A stretch of DNA of 64,000 nucleotides. Origin: Zhongshania aliphaticivorans. Its GTDB lineage: Bacteria; Pseudomonadota; Gammaproteobacteria; Pseudomonadales; Spongiibacteraceae. The number at the start of each line of letters is the position of its first letter. The stretch's first letter is position 1. Below the pieces are notes generated by a model. It ran no database searches, had not been told where the DNA came from, and saw only the letters and a list, made by a program, of their open reading frames with translations. The stretch spans positions 1,109,994-1,173,993 of the forward strand of contig NZ_CACSIK010000001.1 in NCBI RefSeq assembly GCF_902705875.1. The letters run 5' to 3'. This document shows positions 56,638 to 64,000 of the stretch, piece by piece. Position numbers and translations under genes: made by a program.

Positions 56638-59226
56638 ATGATACGCTTTTTTGCATTTGGTTTTTTCCTGTGGTCAGTGAGCTTGCTTGCTGCGGCCCAA
56701 AATTCACTGCCGATTTCTGATGTGCGCATAGAAGGTTTACAGCGTATATCGTCGGAAACGGTGTTTTCCGCTTTACCAATAAGTATTGGTGATAGGGTTA
56801 GTAGTCGCACAGTAGCTAATGCGTCTAGAGCTTTATTTGGCACGGGAAATTTCGATGACATCCAAATTGGTATGGATGGCGATGTTCTCGTTGTAAAAGT
56901 GGTTGAGCGCCCCGCAATTAGCACAATTAACCTTGAGGGTAATAAAGCGCTGGCTACTGAAGCACTTCTGGATGGCTTAAAGAATTCCGGTTTGGCCGAA
57001 GGCCAAGTGTTTAAGCGCTCTACGCTTGATGGTATGAAAATGGAGCTGGTTCGTCAGTATGTGTCGCAAGGTCGATATGACGCGAGTATCGAGACCGATG
57101 TAGTGGCTGAGCCCCGCAACCGAGTGTCTATTAGTATCAACATTGATGAAGGTAGCAATGCCACGATTGAGCACATCAATATTGTTGGTAATAACGTTTA
57201 CGATGATGAAACGCTATTAGATTTATTCGAATTAAAGACCGGTGGTTTATTTTCCTTTTTTAGTAGTAGTAATAAATACTCTCGAGAAAAACTGAAGGGT
57301 GATCTTGAGAAATTGAATTCTTATTACTTGGATCGTGGTTATTTGTTGTTTAATTCAGACTCTGTGCAAGTGGCTATCAGTCCTAACCGACAATCGGTTT
57401 ATATCACTGTAAATGTGATAGAGGGTGATAAATACACGGTCAGTAGCGCAGAACTTTCAGGTGATCTAGTATTGCCAGAAAATGATCTAAAGCGATTTGT
57501 GTTAGTGCGTGAGGGACAAGTTTTCTCTCAGGCCTTGGTAACCAGCACGGAAGAGTTTATTACTAAGCGCCTGGGTAATGAAGGCTATAACTTTGCCAAA
57601 GTTCGCGGAATTCCTGAGACCAATGAAGAAGATAAGTCAGTTGATTTGAAATTCTTTATAGACCCAGGTAAGCGTACCTATGTTCGTCGTATCGATTTTG
57701 AAGGAAATGCAAGAACCTCGGATGAAGTATTGCGTCGTGAAATGCGCCAAATCGAAAGTGCGCCAGCGTCGGCGGATAAAATCGAATTATCACGTATTCG
57801 TTTAGAGCGTTTAGGTTATTTTAAAGAAGCAAAAGTCGATACCTTAGAGGTACCGGGTACTGATGATTTAATTGATTTGCGTTATACCGTTGAAGAACAG
57901 AGCTCAGGTAGTTTGGGAGCGAGCATCGGCTTTTCCCAAGACAGTGGTTTATTGTTGAGCACCAACATTCAACAAAATAACTTTTTTGGTACGGGGAAGC
58001 AGGTTGGATTTGGTATTTCGCGCAGTGATTTCGCTAGCAGTGCCAGTTTCAATTATTCTGATCCTTATTTTACTGAAGATGGTGTTAGTCGCGGTTTTAA
58101 TGTGTATTACCGTACTACCGACTATGAAGAAATCAACGTCGCGAGCTATACCACTGATAGCTATGGTGCGGCTGTGACATTTGGTTATCCGATCTCCGAA
58201 ACAGAGCGTTTGGGCTTTAATATCGGTTTCAACCGGACATTAATTGATGCAGGTGTGAGTGCGGTCAAGGAAATTAAAAGCAGTCCGCGCTTACTAGATA
58301 TTATCGACAATTATTTTGTTAGCCAGCTAGATTCAAGCACGGGAACTTATAACGTAGCTGAGGTGCTAGAGGATCTTGATAACTTACCCGCGAGTGCTTT
58401 GACTGACCCCGGCGAAGAAGGGTTCTTGGATAAATACGGTGAAGAGTTTAATAACTTCACTGCAGGAATTTCATGGCGCCAATCTACTTTGAACAGAGGC
58501 TTACTCGCTACTCGGGGGGTATCCCAGTCTGTCTCACTAGAAGTGGCGGTTCCAGGCTCTGATTTAGAATACTTTAAATTAGGTTATGAAGGTCAGGTCT
58601 ATGTTCCTGTTTCTAATAGCTTTACGCTTCGGTTTAGAACACAGTTAGGCTACGGTGACGGTTACGGCGAGCTTGAAAATTTGCCCTTCTATCAAAATTT
58701 TTATGCTGGTGGCTTCGGCTCTGTCAGAGGGTATAAGAGTAATACACTCGGTCCGCGAAGCACGTATGCTGATATTTATAGCATCAGCCAAGCGGCAACG
58801 GCGATTGATTCTTCGGGCAACGCTTTGGCTTTATCGGCAGAAGGCGCTTACGTTTTAGACCCCTCAACCGGTTTATTGGTTGTTGATAGCGCGAATACCT
58901 ATAGCAATGACCCTGATCCGTTTGGTGGTAATGTACTGATTGAAGGTAGTATGGAATTGTTATTCCCTCTGCCTTTTGTCAAAGATCAACGATCTGTCCG
59001 CAGTGGTTTCTTTTTTGATGTCGGTAACGTTTTTAGTACCCAGTGTGGAGAAAGTCAGCTAAATTGCTCAACGCCAGATTTCTCTAGTTTGCGTATGTCT
59101 GCTGGTGTTGGTGCAACGTGGATTACCGGCTTTGGTCCGCTTACCTTTAGTTTGGGGCGTGCTCTAAATGCTGAGAAAATTGATGAAACTGAAATATTTC
59201 AGTTTTCCTTGGGGCGTACTTTTTAA
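56638..59226 (+). CDS. bamA: Outer-membrane assembly factor BamA
   Basis: 862 residues from the ATG at 56638. Inserts beta-barrel proteins. Signal MIRFFAFGFFLWSVSLLAAAQ, five POTRA domains (to about 425), then a 16-strand barrel with the VRGY lid motif (GGFGSVRGYKSN). The sequence ends in Phe (FSLGRTF), the usual C-terminal signal. Longer than enteric BamA (~810), with extra residues in barrel loops. Confidence 0.95.
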   Translation: MIRFFAFGFFLWSVSLLAAAQNSLPISDVRIEGLQRISSETVFSALPISIGDRVSSRTVANASRALFGTGNFDDIQIGMDGDVLVVKVVERPAISTINLEGNKALATEALLDGLKNSGLAEGQVFKRSTLDGMKMELVRQYVSQGRYDASIETDVVAEPRNRVSISINIDEGSNATIEHINIVGNNVYDDETLLDLFELKTGGLFSFFSSSNKYSREKLKGDLEKLNSYYLDRGYLLFNSDSVQVAISPNRQSVYITVNVIEGDKYTVSSAELSGDLVLPENDLKRFVLVREGQVFSQALVTSTEEFITKRLGNEGYNFAKVRGIPETNEEDKSVDLKFFIDPGKRTYVRRIDFEGNARTSDEVLRREMRQIESAPASADKIELSRIRLERLGYFKEAKVDTLEVPGTDDLIDLRYTVEEQSSGSLGASIGFSQDSGLLLSTNIQQNNFFGTGKQVGFGISRSDFASSASFNYSDPYFTEDGVSRGFNVYYRTTDYEEINVASYTTDSYGAAVTFGYPISETERLGFNIGFNRTLIDAGVSAVKEIKSSPRLLDIIDNYFVSQLDSSTGTYNVAEVLEDLDNLPASALTDPGEEGFLDKYGEEFNNFTAGISWRQSTLNRGLLATRGVSQSVSLEVAVPGSDLEYFKLGYEGQVYVPVSNSFTLRFRTQLGYGDGYGELENLPFYQNFYAGGFGSVRGYKSNTLGPRSTYADIYSISQAATAIDSSGNALALSAEGAYVLDPSTGLLVVDSANTYSNDPDPFGGNVLIEGSMELLFPLPFVKDQRSVRSGFFFDVGNVFSTQCGESQLNCSTPDFSSLRMSAGVGATWITGFGPLTFSLGRALNAEKIDETEIFQFSLGRTF

Positions 59227-59283
59227 GGCGTGATTTTAGTAACGTAGTGTAGAAACACAATAAATAATCAGTAGGAGTTGTAT

Positions 59284-59793
59284 ATGAAGTTTTCCAAATT
59301 GATCGCCGCGGCAGTCATGGTGTTTTGGGTTTGTGGTGCATCAGCGGAAGGTCGGATTGCGGTGTTTGATATTGAGGCTGCCGTTCTTAATACTGACGTG
59401 GCTAAAAAGCGGTTAACCGCAATGCGTAATCAAGCTGAATATAAAAAGAACGTCTCTGAGTTGGAAGCACTTAAGAAAAATTACGATAAACAAGTTGAAC
59501 AGTTCCAACGTGATTTTGATATTTTGAGTGCAGAGCAGCGTCAAGCGACAAAGAATAAAATAGACACAGCTCGTGATGATGGTGAACATCTTGCGCGTAA
59601 AATTGAAGCGGCGAATCAGCAAGAAGCGCAGTCTATTTTGCAAGAACTGGGGCCAAAGCTTCAAAAACTCTTGCCGGACTTAATCAAAGCTGAAAATATT
59701 GGTTTGTTGCTACCGCGCAAGCAGGTTCTCCATGCTGATGCGAGTTTTGATATTACTGCCAAAGTTGCAGACAAGCTAAATCAAGCTAAGTAA
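59284..59793 (+). CDS. skp: Periplasmic chaperone Skp (OmpH)
   Basis: 169 residues from the ATG at 59284 with AGGAG six bases before it; a TTG at 59278 is an alternative. Signal MKFSKLIAAAVMVFWVCGASA. Long charged coiled-coil arms (SELEALKKNYDKQVEQFQRDF...) hold unfolded OMPs. TAATG junction with lpxD. Confidence 0.92.
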   Translation: MKFSKLIAAAVMVFWVCGASAEGRIAVFDIEAAVLNTDVAKKRLTAMRNQAEYKKNVSELEALKKNYDKQVEQFQRDFDILSAEQRQATKNKIDTARDDGEHLARKIEAANQQEAQSILQELGPKLQKLLPDLIKAENIGLLLPRKQVLHADASFDITAKVADKLNQAK

Positions 59794-60836
59794 TGTCTGG
59801 GCGAAAAACGTATAGCCTGGTTGAAATTGCGGCTGCTCTAGGGATCGAATATAGAGGGCAGCCGGATACGCAGCTCAGGGGAATAGCATCGCTGGGTTTG
59901 GCTGGCCCAGAGCATTTGAGTTTTTTGTCGAACATTAAGTATAAGCCCTTTCTTGATAACACATTAGCTGGTGCCGTTATCCTCCACCCTGATCTTGCGG
60001 TGGGCTTTACGGGCAATTGTTTGTTATCTGAAAATCCGTATTTAATGTATGCGCGCACAAGCGCAATATTTGATTCTACCTTGAAACCGCGGGCTGGGGT
60101 GCACCCTACCGCTGTAGTCGTTTCTGAATATATCCATGATTCAGTATCGATAGGGGCAAATTGTGTTATTGAAGAAGATGTGACCATTGGCGAGGGCAGT
60201 GTCATTGCGCCGGGTGTTGTTGTTGGTCGCAATAGTCGAATCGGTAAAAACTGTTATATCCATGCCAATGTTACGCTCTATCATAATATCAGTGTCGGTG
60301 ATGAGTGCATAATTCATTCTGGTGTGGTATTGGGTGCTGATGGCTTTGGTTTTGCTCCTGGGCCGAGCCGATGGGAAAAAATTCACCAGCTTGGTGGTGT
60401 GCAAATTGGTTCTCAGGTTGAGATTGGCGCTAACTCTTGTGTCGACCGAGGTGCGCTCGAAGATACAGTGATTGGCAATAATGTCATTCTGGATGATCAA
60501 ATTATGATTGGTCATAATGTTATTGTGGGCGACGGAACAGCTATGGCTGCAGGCTGCCAAATAGCAGGCAGTGCAGTTATTGGTAAAAACTGTACTTTGG
60601 CAGGTAATGTTGGGGTAGTCGGGCATATCACAATCGCGGATAATGTTCATATTACCGCACGATGTTTGGTCAGTAAGTCCATTCTACAAGTAGGTTCATA
60701 TTCAGGAACGATTGGTGTGTCAGCGTCTACTGAGTGGCGAAAAAACGCTGCGCGCTTTAGAAAGCTCGATGAGCTATATCGGCGTGTTGCATTGTTAGAA
60801 AAACAATTGAAGTTAAATGATGAAAGTGAAGGCTGA
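59793..60836 (+). CDS. lpxD: UDP-3-O-acylglucosamine N-acyltransferase
   Basis: 347 residues. Third lipid A step. N-terminal uridine-binding domain and hexapeptide-repeat left-handed helix (about 105-260: VVVSEYIHDSVSIGANCVIEEDVTIGEGSVI...). YSGTIGVSASTEWRKNAARFRKLDEL at the C-terminus. Overlaps skp by one base. Confidence 0.96.
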   Translation: MSGRKTYSLVEIAAALGIEYRGQPDTQLRGIASLGLAGPEHLSFLSNIKYKPFLDNTLAGAVILHPDLAVGFTGNCLLSENPYLMYARTSAIFDSTLKPRAGVHPTAVVVSEYIHDSVSIGANCVIEEDVTIGEGSVIAPGVVVGRNSRIGKNCYIHANVTLYHNISVGDECIIHSGVVLGADGFGFAPGPSRWEKIHQLGGVQIGSQVEIGANSCVDRGALEDTVIGNNVILDDQIMIGHNVIVGDGTAMAAGCQIAGSAVIGKNCTLAGNVGVVGHITIADNVHITARCLVSKSILQVGSYSGTIGVSASTEWRKNAARFRKLDELYRRVALLEKQLKLNDESEG

Positions 60837-60839
60837 GAC

Positions 60840-61280
60840 ATGTTAATGGATTTAAATGAAATTAAGGAATACCTGCCGCAACGCTTCCCGTTTTTATTGG
60901 TTGATCGCGTCTTAGAGTTGAACCTTGGCGAGTCTATTGTCGCGCTTAAAAATGTAACAGGAAATGAAGATCACTTTAATGGTCATTTTCCTGATTTACC
61001 CATTATGCCCGGTGTTTTGATTATTGAGGCAATGGCACAGGCTGCGGGTATTTTGGGTTTTAAAACTTTGGACAAGAAACCTTCAGAGGGCTCTATCTAT
61101 ATGTTCGCTGGTGTGGATAAAGCACGATTTAAGCGGCCGGTAGTTCCTGGAGATCAGCTGATTTTGAAGGCGCAGTATGTGTCAGATAAAAAGGGGCTGT
61201 GGAAGTTTGATTGTCAGGCACTTGTCGATGATAAATTAGCTTGTTCAGCAACAATTTTGTGCATCGATCGGCCACGTTAA
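60840..61280 (+). CDS. fabZ: Beta-hydroxyacyl-ACP dehydratase FabZ
   Basis: 146 residues. Hot-dog fold; catalytic His in [16 protein letters not shown] and Glu in [10 protein letters not shown]. Dehydrates (3R)-hydroxyacyl-ACP in fatty acid synthesis. Placed between lpxD and lpxA, where hydroxyacyl-ACP partitions between membrane lipid and lipid A. Confidence 0.97.
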   Translation: MLMDLNEIKEYLPQRFPFLLVDRVLELNLGESIVALKNVTGNEDHFNGHFPDLPIMPGVLIIEAMAQAAGILGFKTLDKKPSEGSIYMFAGVDKARFKRPVVPGDQLILKAQYVSDKKGLWKFDCQALVDDKLACSATILCIDRPR

Positions 61281-61282
61281 TA

Positions 61283-62080
61283 GTGATACAGAATATTCAC
61301 CCAACAGCTGAAGTTGACCCGCGAGCGATCGTCGATCCTAGCGCGGTGATTGGTGCCGGCGTGAAAGTGGGGCCTTGGACTATAATAGGTGCGGGTGTTG
61401 AGGTTGGGGATGACTGTGATATTCGTTCGCATGTTGTCCTAAAAGGTCCAACAAAACTCGGTAAAAAAAATACCATTTATCAGTTTTCTACAGTTGGCGA
61501 CGATACACCCGATTTAAAGTATCAAGGTGAGCCGACCGAACTCATTATTGGTGATGAAAATATCATTCGTGAAGGCGTAACGATTCATAGAGGAACCGTT
61601 CAAGACCTCGGGAAAACAGTAATTGGCAATAAAAATCTTCTCATGGCATACGTGCATGTTGGTCATGATTCAGTTATCGGTAATAACTGTATTTTGGTTA
61701 ACAATGCGTCTTTAGCTGGCCATGTGATTGTGGGTGACTGGGTGATTTTGAGTGGGTTTACCTTGGTGCATCAGTTTTGTCATATTGGTGCTCATAGCTT
61801 TGCGGGTTTTGGCTGTGCTATCAGTAAAGATGTTCCTGCGTATATCACGGTGAGTGGTACACCCGCAGAAGCGAAAACGATCAATAGTGAAGGGCTAAAG
61901 CGAAGAGGTTTTAGTCCTGAATGCATTGCGGCTATTCGCCGTAGCTACAAAGTAATTTATCGCCAGAATAATACTGTGGAACAAGCATTGGCAGCGTTGG
62001 CGCCAATTATTAAAGATTTTCCAGAAGTACAATTGCTGGCAGACTCATTGAAACAATCTCAGCGCGGTATTGTGCGTTAA
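61283..62080 (+). CDS. lpxA: UDP-N-acetylglucosamine acyltransferase LpxA
   Basis: 265 residues from the GTG at 61283, two bases after the fabZ stop. First lipid A step. Begins IQNIHPTAEVDPRAIVDPSAVIGAG; hexapeptide helix with HVGHDSVIGNNCILVNNASLAGHV holding the catalytic His. The C-terminal helical domain (SPECIAAIRRSYKVIYRQNNT) is complete. Translation likely coupled to fabZ. Confidence 0.95.
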   Translation: MIQNIHPTAEVDPRAIVDPSAVIGAGVKVGPWTIIGAGVEVGDDCDIRSHVVLKGPTKLGKKNTIYQFSTVGDDTPDLKYQGEPTELIIGDENIIREGVTIHRGTVQDLGKTVIGNKNLLMAYVHVGHDSVIGNNCILVNNASLAGHVIVGDWVILSGFTLVHQFCHIGAHSFAGFGCAISKDVPAYITVSGTPAEAKTINSEGLKRRGFSPECIAAIRRSYKVIYRQNNTVEQALAALAPIIKDFPEVQLLADSLKQSQRGIVR

Positions 62081-62115
62081 TCTCGTGCCATTCGGCTGCG
62101 AAAAATGGCTATTCT

Positions 62116-63273
62116 ATGACTGTTTTACGAATCGGTATTATCGCTGGAGAAGCATCTGGCGATATTTTGGGCGCTGATTTAATTCGCTCAATTAAGCAAC
62201 AATATCCTGATGTTGTTTTTGAGGGAATTGGTGGGCCGTTGATGATTGAGCAGGGGTGTCGGAGCCTCTGTGATATGGATCGATTGTCGGTAATGGGGAT
62301 TGTTGAGCCTCTCAAGCGTTTACCGGAGCTGCTTCGACTTAGACGGATGCTTAAGTCGCATTTTCTTAATTGGCAGCCAGCAATTGTTATTGGTATTGAT
62401 TCTCCAGATTTTAATTTAAATATTGAGTTATTTCTTCGTCAGCGGGGCATTAAAACCTTACATTATGTGAGCCCTTCTGTTTGGGCTTGGCGGCAGGGGC
62501 GGGTGAAAAAAATCGCCAAAGCTGTTGATCATATGCTGACCTTATTTCCTTTTGAGGAGCATTTCTATCAGGAACATGGGGTACCCGTGACCTGTGTTGG
62601 TCATCCTTTGGCGGATCAAATTTCGCTAAGTGATCAGCGTATAGCGGCAAGAGAGAGCCTCGAAGTCGATGACGGTCACCCAGTGCTAGCCATTTTGCCT
62701 GGTAGTCGAGCAGGGGAAGTAACGCAGCTAATCGAACCCTTTTTGAATACTGCACAATGGTTGCGTCGTATTCAGCCGAATATTGAGTTTCTTATTCCTG
62801 CGGCAAATATGGCCCGTAAGCATCAAATTTTAACAGCCATAGCGACATTATCTCGCGATCTACCAGTCCGGGTTGTGCTAGGACAATCTCGTCAAGTAAT
62901 GGCCGCGTCAGACGTTGTGTTAATGGCATCAGGTACTACCAGTTTAGAAGCGTTGCTACTGCAACGCCCAATGGTGGTTGCCTATCGATTTGGAAAATGG
63001 TCATACAAACTGTTTTCTCGATTGGTAAAAACGCCTTTTTTCTCGTTGCCTAATTTACTAGCGCAGCGCGCATTAGTTCCTGAATTACTGCAAGACGAAG
63101 TTTGTGCGGAGGTTATTGGACCGCTGTTACTGGAACAGTTGAATAATGCTAACCACCGTGATGCTTTAATCGCTGATTTTCAAACCATTCATAAGCAGTT
63201 AGCCCGTGGTGCTAGCGATCGCGCGGCTGATGTTGTGCTACGTTGCGCGGGAGTAACAAATGACGGAAATTAA
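62116..63273 (+). CDS. lpxB: Lipid-A-disaccharide synthase
   Basis: 385 residues. Joins UDP-diacylglucosamine and lipid X. GT19 fold: [58 protein letters not shown] and [12 protein letters not shown]. rnhB starts 14 bases inside its 3' end. Confidence 0.96.
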   Translation: MTVLRIGIIAGEASGDILGADLIRSIKQQYPDVVFEGIGGPLMIEQGCRSLCDMDRLSVMGIVEPLKRLPELLRLRRMLKSHFLNWQPAIVIGIDSPDFNLNIELFLRQRGIKTLHYVSPSVWAWRQGRVKKIAKAVDHMLTLFPFEEHFYQEHGVPVTCVGHPLADQISLSDQRIAARESLEVDDGHPVLAILPGSRAGEVTQLIEPFLNTAQWLRRIQPNIEFLIPAANMARKHQILTAIATLSRDLPVRVVLGQSRQVMAASDVVLMASGTTSLEALLLQRPMVVAYRFGKWSYKLFSRLVKTPFFSLPNLLAQRALVPELLQDEVCAEVIGPLLLEQLNNANHRDALIADFQTIHKQLARGASDRAADVVLRCAGVTNDGN

Positions 63274-63871
63274 TGACTTATTTGCCGAGTTTGACGTTCC
63301 TGTATTGACGGCGGGTGTTGATGAAGTTGGTCGAGGTCCGCTTTGTGGGGATGTTGTGACAGCGGCGGTTATTCTGGATCCAGATCAGCCAATTCTGGGG
63401 TTGAATGACTCAAAAAAGTTAACCGAGAAACGACGTGAGGCGCTGTATTCAGAGATTGAAAATAAAGCGTTAAGCTTTTGTATTGCTCGCGCATCCGTGG
63501 CTGAGATTGATGAATTAAATATTTTACAAGCTAGCTTGTTGGCCATGCATAGGGCGGTTGCTGGTTTGGCGATACAGCCAGAATATGTATTAGTTGATGG
63601 CAATCGTGTACCGAATTGGCCCTATAAGGCTGAGGCCGTTGTAAAAGGTGATAGCCGAGTTCCTGCTATTGCTGCTGCATCTATTCTCGCAAAGGTGACG
63701 CGTGATCGTGAGATGGCCGAAATGGATAAAATATACCCCGGCTATGGTATGGCTGGTCATAAAGGCTATCCAACCAAAGTGCATTTGGAAGCTCTGAAGT
63801 CACTGGGTGTCACACCGATTCACCGCCGTAGCTATGCACCTGTTCGCGCGGTTCTTGAGGCGGGTCAGTAA
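63260..63871 (+). CDS. rnhB: Ribonuclease HII
   Basis: 203 residues. Removes ribonucleotides from [15 protein letters not shown] and [16 protein letters not shown] are type 2 motifs, with VLVDGN and [13 protein letters not shown] for the remaining acidic residues. Overlaps lpxB by 14 bases and dnaE by one. Confidence 0.96.
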   Translation: MTEINDLFAEFDVPVLTAGVDEVGRGPLCGDVVTAAVILDPDQPILGLNDSKKLTEKRREALYSEIENKALSFCIARASVAEIDELNILQASLLAMHRAVAGLAIQPEYVLVDGNRVPNWPYKAEAVVKGDSRVPAIAAASILAKVTRDREMAEMDKIYPGYGMAGHKGYPTKVHLEALKSLGVTPIHRRSYAPVRAVLEAGQ

Positions 63872-64000
63872 TGATATCCGATCAATTTGTTCATCTGCGG
63901 GTGCATTCAGAATATTCATTAGTTGATGGCTTGGTTCGAGTTAAAGAACTGGCAAAACGTGTAGCTAGTTTGAATATGCCTGCCGTGGCTTTAACAGATC
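63871..64000 (+). CDS. dnaE: DNA polymerase III alpha subunit, 5' end only
   Basis: Only the first 43 codons are in the window, after which the sequence ends. [19 protein letters not shown] is the PHP-domain start of DnaE. ATG at 63871 overlaps the rnhB stop by one base (TAATG). Confidence 0.93.
   Translation, partial: MISDQFVHLRVHSEYSLVDGLVRVKELAKRVASLNMPAVALTD

Noticed and set aside
1..64000. CRISPR array, tRNA or rRNA genes
   Set aside because: No regularly spaced repeats, cloverleaf-like sequence with CCA end, or rRNA stretch was seen on reading both strands.

Overview
The window reads as chromosome of a marine-type gammaproteobacterium. The right end carries the pseudomonad-style block map-glnD-dapC-nth-yffB-dapD facing rpsB-tsf-pyrH-frr-uppS-cdsA-dxr-rseP-bamA-skp-lpxD-fabZ-lpxA-lpxB-rnhB-dnaE. 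The left half is rich in acyl-CoA dehydrogenases, acyl-CoA synthetases and OruR-like AraC regulators, as in the Spongiibacteraceae/Cellvibrionales relatives that live on aliphatic or steroid carbon. The taxon is inferred from synteny and gene content only. No rRNA or tRNA gene and no CRISPR array was seen.

Layout. 1-6.2 kb: the 3' part of an FAD-dependent oxidase, rnk, an alpha/beta hydrolase, a MarR-type regulator with a small membrane protein, a VOC protein and an AraC regulator. 6.5-11.4 kb: a catabolic operon of two acyl-CoA dehydrogenases and an acyl-CoA synthetase, then a LysR regulator. 11.5-13.5 kb: cysC-sat for sulfate activation, closed by a terminator. 13.5-21.4 kb: a truncated AraC-like protein, a molybdopterin oxidoreductase, an RRM protein overlapping a VF530-like protein, rsmJ, dapE and a second acyl-CoA synthetase.

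21.4-30.6 kb is accessory DNA. An 0.8-kb gene-poor stretch holds a possible eroded gene. It is followed by an AT-richer osmoregulated periplasmic glucan locus (opgG, opgH and a second opgG/opgD-type gene), an endonuclease/exonuclease/phosphatase protein and an IS1182-like transposase. 30.8-35.1 kb carries small and membrane genes: a SutA-like small protein, a MAPEG protein, a VOC protein, a sterol-desaturase-family enzyme, a third AraC regulator and a DUF1499 lipoprotein. 35.2-41.9 kb has PPK2, a Na/Pi-cotransporter-family protein, YaeQ, and a tightly overlapped operon of AI-2E-type permease, amidoligase, class-I glutamine amidotransferase and YqaA. That operon is the best candidate here for an uncharacterised biochemical system.

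42-64 kb is conserved core. dapD, dapC and (at 18.4 kb) dapE supply three successive succinylase-branch steps to diaminopimelate and lysine. glnD senses nitrogen status. The plus-strand block runs from ribosomal protein S2 and EF-Ts through UMP kinase and ribosome recycling to isoprenoid, phospholipid, outer-membrane-protein and lipid A synthesis, ending in the start of dnaE. Many genes overlap by 1-14 bases, indicating translational coupling.
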